Shown: positions 25,067 through 34,934 of the stretch, piece after piece | Layout of the letters: every line of letters starts with the position of its first letter | Numbering within the stretch: the first letter of the stretch is position 1 | Assembly (NCBI RefSeq): GCF_000013985.1 | Contig: NC_008048.1 | Coordinates: 124,001-188,000 of the forward strand | DNA from: Sphingopyxis alaskensis RB2256 | Lineage (GTDB): Bacteria > Pseudomonadota > Alphaproteobacteria > Sphingomonadales > Sphingomonadaceae | Length of the DNA: 64,000 bases | Reading direction: 5' to 3' | Position numbers and translations under genes: made by a program | Notes under the pieces: generated by a model | Told to the model about the DNA's origin: nothing | The model's database searches: none | The model's input: the letters and a program-made list of their open reading frames with translations, nothing else

Positions 25067-26500
25067 ATGAGCACCGAAACGCATCTCAAGCAACATTATA
25101 TCGGCGGCGGCTGGGTCGACTCCAAGGGTGGCAAGCTGCACGAGGTCATCAATCCCGCGACCGAGGAGGCGGCCTCGACCGTCGTGCTCGGCACCGCGGC
25201 CGACGTCGACGCCGCCGTGGCCGCGGCGCGCGAGGCGTTCAAAAGCTTCTCGCAGACGACGCGCGAGGAACGGCTGGAGCTTCTGAACCGGATCGTCGAG
25301 GAATATAAGAAGCGCGCGGGCGACCTCGCCAAGTCGATGGCGGCCGAAATGGGCGCGCCGGTAAGCTTCGCGGGCACGGCGCAGGTCGGTGCCGGCATCG
25401 GGGGTTTCCTGGGCACGATCGCCGCGCTCAAGGATTTCAGCTTCACCGAACAACATGGTGCCAACAAGGTCGTGTACGAACCGATCGGCGTCGTCGGCAT
25501 GATCACCCCGTGGAACTGGCCGCTCAACCAGATCGCGCTGAAAGTCGCTCCGGCGCTCGCCGGCGGCAACACGATGGTCCTGAAGCCGTCGGAGGAATGC
25601 CCCGGCAATGCGGTAATCTTTGCCGAGATTCTTGACGCCGCGGGCGTCCCGCCGGGCGTGTTCAACCTGGTGCAGGGCGACGGCCCGACCGTCGGCCACG
25701 CGATCAGCGCGCATCCGGGGATCGAGATGGTGAGCTTCACCGGCTCGACCCGCGCCGGCATCCTCGTCGCCAAGGCGGCGGCCGACACGGTGAAGCGCGT
25801 CCATCAGGAGCTCGGCGGCAAATCGCCCAACATCGTCCTGCCCGACGCCGATTTCGAGGCGGTCCTGCCGCCGACGGTACAGGGGGTGCTGGTCAACACC
25901 GGGCAAAGCTGTATCGCGCCGACGCGCATCCTGGTCCAGAAAGAGCGCGAGGCCGAAGCGGTCGGCGTCATCAAGGCCATGTTCGACGGGACGCAGGTCG
26001 GCGACCCGATGAGCGAGGGCGCCCATATCGGCCCCGTCGTCAACAAGGCGCAGTTCGACAAGATCCAGGGGCTGATCCAGTCGGCGATCGACGAAGGCGC
26101 GAAGCTGGAAACCGGCGGCACCGGCCTGCCGAGCAACGTCAACCGCGGCTATTATGTCAAGCCGACGGTCTTTTCGGGCGTGACGCCCGAGATGCGGATC
26201 GCCCGGGAAGAGATTTTCGGACCCGTCGCGACGGTCATGGCCTATGACACGCTTGACCAGGCGGTCGAGATCGCCAACGACACCGAATATGGCCTGTCCG
26301 CCGTCGTGTCGGGCGATCCCGCCAAGGCCGCCGAGATCGCGCCGAAGCTGCGCGCCGGCATGGTCGCGGTGAACAGCTGGGGTCCGGGGCCGGGTGCGCC
26401 TTTCGGCGGCTACAAGGCGTCGGGCAACGGCCGCGAAGGCGGGCTGTTCGGGCTGAAGGACTTCATGGAAGTCAAGGCGATCAGCGGCATTCCGGCGTAA
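25067..26500 (+). CDS. NAD(P)-dependent aldehyde dehydrogenase
   Basis: The product has 477 residues, the standard length. The Rossmann 'MITPWNWPLNQ' segment near 145, 'FTGSTRAG' near 225, the general base Glu in 'QELGGKSPNIVLPDADF', and the catalytic Cys282 in 'NTGQSCIAPTR' are all present. It oxidises an aldehyde to its acid through a thiohemiacetal; the specific substrate cannot be inferred. It stands alone between the sugar dehydrogenase-like gene and the repeat/terminator at 26511-26641. Confidence 0.93.
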   Translation: MSTETHLKQHYIGGGWVDSKGGKLHEVINPATEEAASTVVLGTAADVDAAVAAAREAFKSFSQTTREERLELLNRIVEEYKKRAGDLAKSMAAEMGAPVSFAGTAQVGAGIGGFLGTIAALKDFSFTEQHGANKVVYEPIGVVGMITPWNWPLNQIALKVAPALAGGNTMVLKPSEECPGNAVIFAEILDAAGVPPGVFNLVQGDGPTVGHAISAHPGIEMVSFTGSTRAGILVAKAAADTVKRVHQELGGKSPNIVLPDADFEAVLPPTVQGVLVNTGQSCIAPTRILVQKEREAEAVGVIKAMFDGTQVGDPMSEGAHIGPVVNKAQFDKIQGLIQSAIDEGAKLETGGTGLPSNVNRGYYVKPTVFSGVTPEMRIAREEIFGPVATVMAYDTLDQAVEIANDTEYGLSAVVSGDPAKAAEIAPKLRAGMVAVNSWGPGPGAPFGGYKASGNGREGGLFGLKDFMEVKAISGIPA

Positions 26501-26510
26501 AGTAAACTAC

Positions 26511-26641
26511 GCCCTCCCCTTCAGGGGAGGGCGGCGAGACTTGCCAGCTTGCTGGCTTAGTCGCAGCGGGTGGGGGCCATCGGCCTTGCGCATGGCGACA
26601 AGCCCCCACCCCAACCCCTCCCCTGAAGGGGAGGGGCTTTT
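26511..26641. repeat. Dispersed GC-rich repeat with terminator-like hairpins
   Basis: This unit begins with a GCCCTCCCCT/AGGGGAGGGC palindrome (26511-26532), has a central CTTGCCAGCTTGCTGGCT core, and ends with CCCCTCCCC TGAA GGGGAGGGG followed by TTTT (26615-26641), which would act as a terminator for the aldehyde dehydrogenase. Related copies occur at 42717-42830, 43466-43524 and, interrupted, 57270-57679. Confidence 0.8.
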
Positions 26642-26673
26642 GATTCCCGCTAGCAACCGTTAAGCGCACCACC

Positions 26674-27900
26674 ATGACCATCCGCTCGCCCCTCGCCCCC
26701 GCTGCCTTCCCCGACCTTCCCGAAATCGCCGGGGTGACGCGCCGCGTCGCGCGTGCGCGGTACAAGGACTGGGACCGCTGCGACCTCACCTATATCGAGC
26801 TGACCCCCGGCACGACGGTTGCGGGGGTGTTCACGCGCAACATCTGCTGCTCGTCCGAAGTCGAACTGGGGCGCGAACAGGTGAGGCGCGGCACCGCGCG
26901 CGCGCTGATCGTCAATGCGGGCAACAGCAACGCCTTCACCGGCTATCGCGGGCGTACGGCGGTCGAGGCGATCATGGCGCAGGTCGCCGACCATCTCGGC
27001 TGTGCGGCGGGCGACGTCTTCGTCAGCTCGACCGGGGTGATCGGCGTGCCTTTGCCGAAAGACAAGGCGCGCGCGGGTGTGGCGGCGGCGCTGACCGCCA
27101 AACCCTGTTCGTGGGAAGTCGCCGCCGAAACGATCGGCACCACCGACACCTTTGCCAAGGGTGCGGCAGCGAGCGCGATCGTCGGCGGCCGCACCGTCCA
27201 TGTCGCGGGAATCGCCAAGGGATCGGGAATGATCGCGCCCGACATGGCGACGATGCTCGGCTATATCTTCACCGACGCCGCGGTGGCGCCCGCGCTGTTG
27301 CAGGAGATGTTGCGCGAGGCGGCCGGCGGGACGTTCAATGCCATTACCGTCGACAGCGACACCTCGACCAGCGACACGGTGCTGCTGTTCGCAACGGGGC
27401 AGGCGGGCCACGCGCCGCTCGCCGCCCGCGACGATCCCGGCGCCGACGCCCTCTACGCCGCGATCCGGCAGGTCGCGCTCGATCTCGCGCATCAGGTGGT
27501 GCGCGACGGCGAAGGCGCGTCCAAGTTCATCGAGGTGCAGGTGACGCGAGCCGTCAGCGACGACAGCGCGAAGCGCGTCGCGCTCGCCATCGCCAATTCG
27601 CCGCTCGTGAAAACCGCGATCGCGGGCGAGGACGCCAACTGGGGCCGCGTCGTGATGGCGGTCGGCAAGGCCGGCGAACCCGCCGACCGCGACCGATTAG
27701 CGATCCGCTTCGGCGACCATTGGGTCGCAAAAGACGGGCTGGCCGTCGATGGTTATGACGAGGCGCCGGTCGCGGCGCACCTCAAAGGCCGGGATATCCG
27801 CATCGGCGCCGACCTGGGACTGGGCGAAGGCCGCGCGACCGTTTGGACGTGCGACCTGACGCACGGATATATCAGCATCAACGCGGATTATCGCAGCTAG
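26674..27900 (+). CDS. argJ: Bifunctional ornithine acetyltransferase/N-acetylglutamate synthase
   Basis: The product has 408 residues. The autocleavage site is 'DMATMLGY', where Thr193 becomes the N-terminal nucleophile of the beta chain after self-processing. Alpha-chain features such as 'VNAGNSNAFTG' and the C-terminal 'YISINADYR' match the family. The enzyme transfers acetyl from N-acetylornithine to glutamate in cyclic arginine biosynthesis and may also use acetyl-CoA. No other arg genes are adjacent. Confidence 0.96.
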   Translation: MTIRSPLAPAAFPDLPEIAGVTRRVARARYKDWDRCDLTYIELTPGTTVAGVFTRNICCSSEVELGREQVRRGTARALIVNAGNSNAFTGYRGRTAVEAIMAQVADHLGCAAGDVFVSSTGVIGVPLPKDKARAGVAAALTAKPCSWEVAAETIGTTDTFAKGAAASAIVGGRTVHVAGIAKGSGMIAPDMATMLGYIFTDAAVAPALLQEMLREAAGGTFNAITVDSDTSTSDTVLLFATGQAGHAPLAARDDPGADALYAAIRQVALDLAHQVVRDGEGASKFIEVQVTRAVSDDSAKRVALAIANSPLVKTAIAGEDANWGRVVMAVGKAGEPADRDRLAIRFGDHWVAKDGLAVDGYDEAPVAAHLKGRDIRIGADLGLGEGRATVWTCDLTHGYISINADYRS

Positions 27901-27963
27901 AGCGGCGTGCTGTATATCTGATGCAATCACCGGCTATCAGGCCAGCACAAGGCTGCACATTGT

Positions 27964-27997
27964 GGATTGCCGCGTCGCTTCGCTCCTCGCAATGACG
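27964..27997. repeat. 34-bp dispersed repeat, copy 1
   Basis: A 34-bp sequence beginning GGATTGCCGCGTCGCTTCG and ending CTCGCAATGACG recurs at 53202-53235 with a single base change. It lies between convergent argJ and trxA. Short repeats of this type are frequent between genes in alphaproteobacteria. Confidence 0.75.
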
Positions 27998-28008
27998 GGG
28001 GGGAAGAA

Positions 28009-28329
28009 TTAAAGCGCGCCCTCAAGCCAACCCTTGAGCGCGCTTTTGGGCGCCGCGCCGACCTTGGTGTCGGCGATCTCGCCGTTCTTGAACAGGATCA
28101 TCGTCGGGATGCCGCGCACGCCATATTTGCTCGGCGCGTCGGGATGGTCGTCGATGTTGAGCTTTGCGATCACGACCTTGCCGGCGAGCTCGTCCGAAAT
28201 CTCTTCGAGCGCGGGGCCGATCATCTTGCACGGGCCACACCATTCGGCCCAGAAATCGACGAGGACGGGGGTCTCGCTGTCGAGCACGTCGGCCTGGAAG
28301 CTCGCGTCGGTGATGGCTTTGGTACCCAT
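28009..28329 (-). CDS. trxA: Thioredoxin
   Basis: ATG 28329 has AGGAG eight bases upstream; a GTG nine bases further up is less suitable. The product has 106 residues with the active site 'WCGPC' (W30, C31, C34), 'DFWAEW' before it and the cis-Pro in 'RGIPTMI'. It is the cytoplasmic disulfide reductant recycled by TrxB. It is the last gene of the addBA run, 33 bases after addA; thioredoxin next to addAB is a conserved arrangement in alphaproteobacteria. Confidence 0.97.
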
Positions 28330-28362
28330 GATCTGCACTCCTGAAACTCGGTTATCCCCAAG

Positions 28363-31300
28363 CTAAGGCGTCGGCGCGTCCGGCTCAAGGGCCGAACCCG
28401 GCAAATTCGCCTTGGTTGCCAGCAAGCCCGGCTTGTGCGCGTCGAGCAGCGCATCACCCAGCGCGATCAGCCGCGGCGCCGCGGTATAGAGCAGGGCGGT
28501 CGCAATCCGCCGCCCCGGAAAGATCACTTTCAGCGCATCGCGATAGGCCGCCATCTGGCGCAGATAGGCGGGCTGGACCTCGGCAGCGCTGCCGGGAAGG
28601 TGACGGCCGGTCTTGAAGTCGATCACGGTCACGGCGTCATCGGTAACGCGTAGCCGGTCGACGATCCCGGCGACCACCACCCCGTCGACCACCGCGGAGA
28701 GCGGCACCTCGGCGAGCGATCCAGGCCCGAAGAGCGGCGCGTGCGCGGGATCGTCGAGGACAGCCAGCACTTCATCGACCATCGCTCCGCGCGCGGGCTC
28801 GTCCAGCGCCGGCGCCTGCACCGCCAGCCAGCGCAGCGCCGCGGCGCGGCGGCGATCGGGGGCGACAGGCGGCAACCGCTCGAAAAGCGCATGGAGCAAC
28901 AGTCCGCGTTCGACGGCCGCACCGCGCTCACCTCCCTGCGGCGGCGCGGCGACATCGTCCTCGCCGAGGGTCGAGGGCGCGAGCGGTCGCGGCGGGCGGG
29001 TTTCCTCGGGCGCCGTGCGGTGCAGCCAATCGGGCAGGCGGGTCGGCGCCCGCGCCGCCGTTTTCGCCTTCTTCGCCTGCGGTGCCCAGCGTCCGGCGTT
29101 GACGCGGTGGACGCGGCGCCGTCCCCAGGCCGCGCCGCCATCCTCCCAGTCGTGCCCCAGCCGGTCGAGAACACCCGATACCGCGGCATGCCAACTCGCC
29201 TCGGGAACGGTGCGCTCGGCGGTCCTGGTGACGCCGGCGACCACCAATATCTCCTCGGCGCGGGTCATCGCGACATAGAAAAGCCGCCAATGTTCCTCGT
29301 CCGCCGCCGCCTTGGCTTTGGCATAGGCGTCGGCGAGCGCACCGTGCCGCTCGTCGGCGCCGATTGCATAGACCGGGAGCTTTTCCCACGCGGCGACATC
29401 CACGGTGAAAGGGCGATGCCCGAACGCCGCATCGTCGGTGGCGTCGGCGAGGATGACGATTGGCGCCTGCAAACCCTTCGATCCATGCACCGTCATCACG
29501 CGCACGACGCCGCCGCGCGCCTCGGTCTGGCGCTTGATGTCGGCGGCGCTGCCCTCTATCTCGGCCAGGAAACCGAGCAGCGAGACGGTTTTGCGGGCCT
29601 CGAACGCCAGCGCCTGATTCAGCAGTTCGTCGATCGGGTCGCGCGCCTCGCGCCCCAGCCGCGCGTAAAGCTTGCGCCGCCCGTCGATCGGCCCCGACAG
29701 GAGGGTTTCGAGGAAGCGGAACGGCGTCGTATAATCGGCCATGCCGAGAATCTGGCGCAGTGTCGCCATCGTCGCAGGCGGCATCATGTCCTGATGTGCG
29801 CGCAGATACATCCAGATGGGCGTGCGGCCACGGCCCCGTGTGCGATCATAGAGATCGTCCTGCGTCCAGCCGATCAGCGGCGAGACGAGAAGCGCGGCGA
29901 GGTTGAGGTCGTCGTGCGGTTGCACCGCAAAGCGCATCGCCGCCATCAGATCCTGCACGGCGAGCGGCTGCGTCAACGCGAAGCGGTCGACCCCCGCGAC
30001 CGGAACATGCAACGCCTGCAGCCGCGCGACGATCCGCGCCGCAAGGTCGCGGCGGCGGCGCACGAGGATCATCACGTCGCCGGGCGCCACCGGGCGGCCA
30101 TCCTTGCCGTTGGCGATCCAGTCCTGCACTTCGGCGGCGATCGCCTTTGCGAGGCGCATGCTCGCCGGATCGCGGGCGGGCGCGGTGGCGTTGCCGTTGT
30201 CGTCGACCCCTTCGTCGGCCTCCTCGGTCGCGCCGAGCGCCTTGCCGACCGGCAGCGGTTCCCACAATTCGACCTGCCCCGCGTGCGCCCGGCGGTGCGG
30301 GACATGTGGCGGCTCCGCGCCGTCCAGCCCCATCAGCGCGGTGCCGCCCGCGGCAAGCCAGGCGTCGGCGACCTCGAGTATCGCCGGGGTCGAGCGATAG
30401 TTGGAAATGAGGTCGACCGCCTCGAAATCCTGTCCCGCGCGCTCGCCGAGCGCATGAAACAGGTCGCGCGCGGCGACAAAGGCCCTGGGCTCGGTGCCCT
30501 GGAAGCCGAAGATCGCCTGCTTGCGGTCGCCGACGGTGAACAGCGTCCGCGCCCGGTCCATGTCCTTGCCATGCACTGCGAAAAACTCTTCGGCGAGCGA
30601 CAGCACGATCCCCCATTGGCGCATGTTCGTATCCTGCGCCTCGTCGACCAATATATGGTCGGTGCGCTGGTCGAGCTTGAAGCGCACCCATTCGCCAAAG
30701 CCGCTGACGCGCAGCAGCGACCCCGCCAAGGTGATGAGGTCGTCGAAATCGGCCAGCCCCTGTTCGCGCTTGGCGAGCGCATAGGCTTCGGCAAAGCGGC
30801 TGCCGAGCTTCCACGCCGCCGCCAGTTCGTCGGCGATGCGCATCGCCGTCGCGGTGCCGCGCAGCGCCGATGCCGCCTCGACGATCCGCACCGCGCTGTC
30901 GACGCAATCGGTCATCCGGCCCTTGTCGCCCGCAAAATCGGCGCGCAAATCGCCTTTGCCGGTCAGGAAGCAGCCAAGAAGCTCATCCAGCATCGCCGCG
31001 CGCGCCGCCGTATCGCCCGTCATCCAGCCGACCATCACGTCCGAACAGGCAAGCCCGGTCTTCGTCCCCCACGCCGCGCCGCTCGCCGCCACCGCCTTGA
31101 TATCGGCCTCGGCGATCGCGCCCCCGGCAAGCTGGTCGATCATCCACGCATCGGGATCGCCGCCGGGCAGGCCGAAGGCGGCGCGCAGATCGTGCGCCGC
31201 GGGGGGCAGCAGCGCACCGGGCCCGCCGAACACCGACGCGCAGCGCGACAGAAAACCGATCGCGGCATCAGGGCCAAGCCGCTGCGCCAGCGCGGCGGCG

Positions 31301-31863
31301 GCTGCGCGCAGCGCCGCCTGTTCCTCGTCCGGCGCGTCGAGCAGGTCGCCGAGCACCCGCCGCTGAAGCGCGCCCGCCTCATCTTCCTCGATCGCGCGAA
31401 AGCCGGGGAGCAGCTTCGCCTCAAGCGGAAAGCTCGCGAGCAAGGTCTGGCAGAAGCTGTGAATCGTCTGGACGCGGATCGCGCCGCCGGGGCTGTCGAT
31501 CACCGTCGCGAACAAGGCGCGGGCGCGCGCGATCAGCGCGGGCACGCCATCGTCATGACCGTGAAGTTCGAGGTCGATCCCCAGCGCCTGCAGGTCGAGC
31601 CGCAGTTCGCCGTCTTCCATCCGCACCCACTTCGCCAGCCGTTGGTGGATGCGGTGCGCCATTTCGGCGGCGCCCGCCTTGGTGAAGGTGATGCACAGGA
31701 TCGCTTCGGGCGATACGCCGTCGAGCAGCAGACGCAGCACGCGTGCCGACAGCACCTGCGTCTTGCCTGTGCCGGCCGACGCCCCCAGCCAGACATGGCG
31801 CGCGGGATCAGCGGCGGCGCGTTGGTGCGGATCGAGCGTCGCGAGGGTCGCGGGACGGGTCAT
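28363..31863 (-). CDS. addA: Double-strand break repair helicase AddA
   Basis: ATG 31863 overlaps the addB stop (ATGA), giving 1166 residues. A UvrD-type helicase has Walker A 'GASAGTGKT' (27-35), 'ILCITFTKAGAAEM', 'ILVDEAQDTN' (Walker B) and 'TVHGSKGLQAP'. The C-terminal RecB-family nuclease domain keeps 'VIDFKTGRH' and 'YLRQMAAYRDAL'. With AddB it resects double-strand ends for RecA loading. The upstream overlap indicates translational coupling. The opposite strand holds a long open frame over this gene, which is a composition artefact. Confidence 0.96.
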   Translation of the reverse strand: MTRPATLATLDPHQRAAADPARHVWLGASAGTGKTQVLSARVLRLLLDGVSPEAILCITFTKAGAAEMAHRIHQRLAKWVRMEDGELRLDLQALGIDLELHGHDDGVPALIARARALFATVIDSPGGAIRVQTIHSFCQTLLASFPLEAKLLPGFRAIEEDEAGALQRRVLGDLLDAPDEEQAALRAAAAALAQRLGPDAAIGFLSRCASVFGGPGALLPPAAHDLRAAFGLPGGDPDAWMIDQLAGGAIAEADIKAVAASGAAWGTKTGLACSDVMVGWMTGDTAARAAMLDELLGCFLTGKGDLRADFAGDKGRMTDCVDSAVRIVEAASALRGTATAMRIADELAAAWKLGSRFAEAYALAKREQGLADFDDLITLAGSLLRVSGFGEWVRFKLDQRTDHILVDEAQDTNMRQWGIVLSLAEEFFAVHGKDMDRARTLFTVGDRKQAIFGFQGTEPRAFVAARDLFHALGERAGQDFEAVDLISNYRSTPAILEVADAWLAAGGTALMGLDGAEPPHVPHRRAHAGQVELWEPLPVGKALGATEEADEGVDDNGNATAPARDPASMRLAKAIAAEVQDWIANGKDGRPVAPGDVMILVRRRRDLAARIVARLQALHVPVAGVDRFALTQPLAVQDLMAAMRFAVQPHDDLNLAALLVSPLIGWTQDDLYDRTRGRGRTPIWMYLRAHQDMMPPATMATLRQILGMADYTTPFRFLETLLSGPIDGRRKLYARLGREARDPIDELLNQALAFEARKTVSLLGFLAEIEGSAADIKRQTEARGGVVRVMTVHGSKGLQAPIVILADATDDAAFGHRPFTVDVAAWEKLPVYAIGADERHGALADAYAKAKAAADEEHWRLFYVAMTRAEEILVVAGVTRTAERTVPEASWHAAVSGVLDRLGHDWEDGGAAWGRRRVHRVNAGRWAPQAKKAKTAARAPTRLPDWLHRTAPEETRPPRPLAPSTLGEDDVAAPPQGGERGAAVERGLLLHALFERLPPVAPDRRRAAALRWLAVQAPALDEPARGAMVDEVLAVLDDPAHAPLFGPGSLAEVPLSAVVDGVVVAGIVDRLRVTDDAVTVIDFKTGRHLPGSAAEVQPAYLRQMAAYRDALKVIFPGRRIATALLYTAAPRLIALGDALLDAHKPGLLATKANLPGSALEPDAPTP

Positions 31864-34835
31864 GCGCCCTCCTCGCCGCGCCCGAACCATTCGTCGCGGC
31901 GCATCAGCTGGTCGTAATCGCCATAGGTCGCGCTGTCGCCCGGCGCGAAGGGCGCGTCGCCGAACAGATAGCGCGCGGCCAGGCCGGCGAGCGCGTCGGC
32001 GGCGTGATCGACCGCTTCCGCGGCGCTTTTCAGGTCGCTGCGCGGGCCATAGGTCGACGAAATCTTGCCTGCGCCGCCCGCTTTGCGGTCGGGGCGCAGA
32101 CTCCAATACTCCAGGGCAGCGATTTCGGCCGCGTCGACGCCCGCCAGCCCGCCCCGCCGGGCAATCAGGCCGAGCAGGCCGAGCTGATTGTCGAGCTTGT
32201 CGAACGCCGCCTTCGCGTTCGGCGCCCCGCCCGTCTTGTAATCGACGATCGCGAGGCGTCCGTCGCGCAGCCGGTCGACGCGGTCGGCCTTGCCGGTAAG
32301 GGTGATGCCGTCGAGCGCGATCTCACCCCACGCCTCGGCCCTCAGCGCGGTGCGCCCTTCGGCCTCGATCAGCTGTCGCGCCGCCCAGCGCAGCGCAGGT
32401 TCGATGCGCGGCAGCCAGAAAGCGCGCGCGATCGCGTCGAGCGCCGGGTCGTCGCGCAGCGCCGCCAGTTCGGCCTCGAACGCCGCCGCGTTCGCTCCCG
32501 CGCGCACCCACCGTTCGAACAGCGCGTGCACCCGCGTCCCGCGCCAGCGCGGATCGGGCGCGGCGCTCAGCGGCGCGAGCGGCGACAGGCCGAGAATCTG
32601 GTTCGCATAATAGGCAAAGGGATCGCGCGCGAGCCGGTCGACCGCGGTGACGCTGATCCGGCGCGGGCGCCGGTCGGCGGGCGGCGCGGGGCAGGGTTTG
32701 CCGGCGGGCTCGATGTCGTCGGCCGGTAAGTCGATGCGCGCGGCGAGATCGGTCAGCGGTACGCCGTCCAACGCGGGCTGGGGAAGATCACCCGCCAGCG
32801 CCGCCAGCCGCAGCCAGAAGCGCGAGGCCACCGCCGGGTCGCCGCCGCTGCGCAGGGCGCGCGTTACGACGATCTCGCCCGCGCCCAGCGCGCCGGCGAA
32901 GTCGTGCGCGGCCATCCCCTGCTGCCGTTCGGTGGCGGGCAGGCCGATCAGGCGGCGGATTCCGGGCGCGAGCCAAGGGTCGGGCTGCGTCGCCGCGGGC
33001 CAGCGCCCTTCGTCGAGGCCGCCGAGGATCATCAGGTCGGCGCGTTGCAACCGTGCCTCTAGCAGCCCCCAGATGAACAGCCGCGGGTGTCCGCCATAGG
33101 GCGGCCGGACGCTGGCTTCGCCGAGCAACTGGCCGAGCATCGCCGGGAAATCGGCGGGGGCGACGCGCGCCGGGCCCGCGCCGCGCGCGAGTGTCCAGCG
33201 GTCGAACAGCTCGGCGAGCATCCGTCCCGCCGGTCCTGTCCACGCCGCCTCGCCGGTCAGCCATTCGAGCCCCTGCCGAAGCGCGGCGAGCAGGCGGTCG
33301 GGCGCCACCGGCGGCCCGGCGAAGGGCGCGAGCAGGGGGACGAACGCCTCCCCCAACTGGTGCCACCATGGCGCCAGTTCGACCGCGAGCGCATGGCCGC
33401 GCGCGTCGCGATCGGCAGCGAGCGCGGCGATCCGCGCCGACACGCCCGCCCAGCCGGGCGCAAGCCCCGGTTCGCGCAGCAGCAGGTCGAGCTGGCGCAC
33501 CGCATCGAGCCAGGCGGTGCGCGGCTCGCCCCTGCGGACGAGCGGGTGCGCCAGCAGCGCGATCAGCGCGACCGGGTTGAAATCGGCCGCCAGTTCCGCG
33601 AGCAGCATTGCAAGCGCGCCCGGCGGCGTGCGCGCCAGCGGCTGGCCCGCGCTGTCGTCGACGGCGATCCCCCAGCGCGCAAGCGCGGCGGCGATGCGCT
33701 CGGCGAGCGCGCGGTCGGGCGTGACCAGCGCTGCCGTGCGCCCCGGCGTCTCGACCGCATGGCGCATCAGCAGCGCGATCCCCTGGGCCTCCTGCGCATC
33801 GTCGGCAAAGGTCGCGCCCGCGATCCCGGCGGTCGCGGCCTCAAGATCGCCCGCCGCCTGCCACCGCGCGGTATAGTCGGCGGGCGCGAAGAGCAACGAC
33901 ACGAAGCGCGAGCGCGCCTCCGGGCCGTCGAAGGGCGAGCGCGCCTCCCATTCGGCAACCTCTTCGCGCGCGATGCCCATGCGATCGAGCAACAGTTTCA
34001 GATGATATTGGGGATGTGTTTCCAGCGGGCGCGCCGAACGGTCGGGGTCAGGTCCGGTCGGGCCCAGCGCCTCCCATTCCGCCGTCGCCATCGCGGTGTC
34101 GAGGCCGGGAAGCACGACCATGCCGCGTTCCATATCGGCGACGGTGCGCAGCAGTCGCGCGATCGCGGGCGCCGCGGTGGTAATGCCCGCTGCGACGACG
34201 AAGCGCGCGGGCGCCGCCGTCCGCCAGGCGGCGGCCACGCGGTCGAGCAGCGCGTTGCGGCGCGCCGCGCGGTCGATGTGGCCCGTCGCCGCGAGCACAT
34301 CCGGCCAATGGTCGACGAGCAGGCGCAGCCGCGCCAGCGACGCGCGCCAATGGTCGGCAAAGGCGCCGAGGTCGAGATCGACGAGTGCCGCGGCCGGGAT
34401 TTCCTCATAATGCAGCTGGTCGATGACGCGCGCGAGGCCGCCCGCGAGCTGAAAGGCGGCGGCACCCGTCACCGGTGGCTCTCCCGCGGGCGTATATCGC
34501 TCGATCAGTTCGGCGAGCAGCAGGCGCCGCCGCAGCGGCTCGATCGCCGGCGGCAGTGGCGCGTCCATGTCGACCGCATCGAGCGCGAGCGCGACATTTT
34601 CGTCGAGATCGGCGTCGCCGATCACCGCAAGCCGCGGCATCAGCAGTCCTGCGCCGCCCGCGCGCACGAAGGCGGCCTGAACCGCGCTGCGCGCGCGATT
34701 GCTCGGCAGCAGCACGATCCCCTCGGTCAGCCCCAGCACCCCGTCCGCATAGCGGTCGATCAGTCCGGCGGCGAGCGCGTCGGCGAACGCCCGCTGGACG
34801 GGAATGGAAAAGAGGGTGGGGCGGCGTGTCGCCAT
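31860..34835 (-). CDS. addB: Double-strand break repair protein AddB
   Basis: The product has about 991 residues. It starts at ATG 34835, with an in-frame GTG two codons earlier as the alternative. Motifs include 'VLLPSNRARSAVQAAFVRAG' near the N terminus and, in the C-terminal nuclease domain, 'LAIVDYKTGGAPN'. AddB has an inactivated helicase fold and a RecB-type nuclease, and in AddAB recognises Chi-like sequences. A palindromic repeat (34850-34927) separates it from murU. It is coupled to addA by an ATGA overlap. Confidence 0.93.
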   Translation of the reverse strand: MATRRPTLFSIPVQRAFADALAAGLIDRYADGVLGLTEGIVLLPSNRARSAVQAAFVRAGGAGLLMPRLAVIGDADLDENVALALDAVDMDAPLPPAIEPLRRRLLLAELIERYTPAGEPPVTGAAAFQLAGGLARVIDQLHYEEIPAAALVDLDLGAFADHWRASLARLRLLVDHWPDVLAATGHIDRAARRNALLDRVAAAWRTAAPARFVVAAGITTAAPAIARLLRTVADMERGMVVLPGLDTAMATAEWEALGPTGPDPDRSARPLETHPQYHLKLLLDRMGIAREEVAEWEARSPFDGPEARSRFVSLLFAPADYTARWQAAGDLEAATAGIAGATFADDAQEAQGIALLMRHAVETPGRTAALVTPDRALAERIAAALARWGIAVDDSAGQPLARTPPGALAMLLAELAADFNPVALIALLAHPLVRRGEPRTAWLDAVRQLDLLLREPGLAPGWAGVSARIAALAADRDARGHALAVELAPWWHQLGEAFVPLLAPFAGPPVAPDRLLAALRQGLEWLTGEAAWTGPAGRMLAELFDRWTLARGAGPARVAPADFPAMLGQLLGEASVRPPYGGHPRLFIWGLLEARLQRADLMILGGLDEGRWPAATQPDPWLAPGIRRLIGLPATERQQGMAAHDFAGALGAGEIVVTRALRSGGDPAVASRFWLRLAALAGDLPQPALDGVPLTDLAARIDLPADDIEPAGKPCPAPPADRRPRRISVTAVDRLARDPFAYYANQILGLSPLAPLSAAPDPRWRGTRVHALFERWVRAGANAAAFEAELAALRDDPALDAIARAFWLPRIEPALRWAARQLIEAEGRTALRAEAWGEIALDGITLTGKADRVDRLRDGRLAIVDYKTGGAPNAKAAFDKLDNQLGLLGLIARRGGLAGVDAAEIAALEYWSLRPDRKAGGAGKISSTYGPRSDLKSAAEAVDHAADALAGLAARYLFGDAPFAPGDSATYGDYDQLMRRDEWFGRGEEGA

Positions 34836-34849
34836 CGTCACACTTTCTT

Positions 34850-34927
34850 CGTCATCCCGGCAAAGGTCGGGATCTCTCTGTATCGTTTCCGCGCACCGGC
34901 GAGATCCCGGCTTTCGCCGGGATGACG
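34850..34927. repeat. Intergenic palindromic repeat between murU and addB
   Basis: CGTCATCCCGGCAAAGGTCGGG at the left is repeated in inverted form as CCCGGCTTTCGCCGGGATGACG at the right, making an imperfect 78-bp inverted repeat. It could act as a stabilising or attenuating hairpin within the operon. Confidence 0.7.
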
Positions 34928-34934
34928 AATTATA

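Noticed and set aside
28741..31917. Long plus-strand open frame opposite addA
   Set aside because: It lies entirely over a well-matched addA, is Arg/Ala-rich low-complexity and matches no family; a high-GC antisense artefact. The same applies to long frames opposite the 9348 relaxase, glnA, addB, divL, ahcY and trxB.
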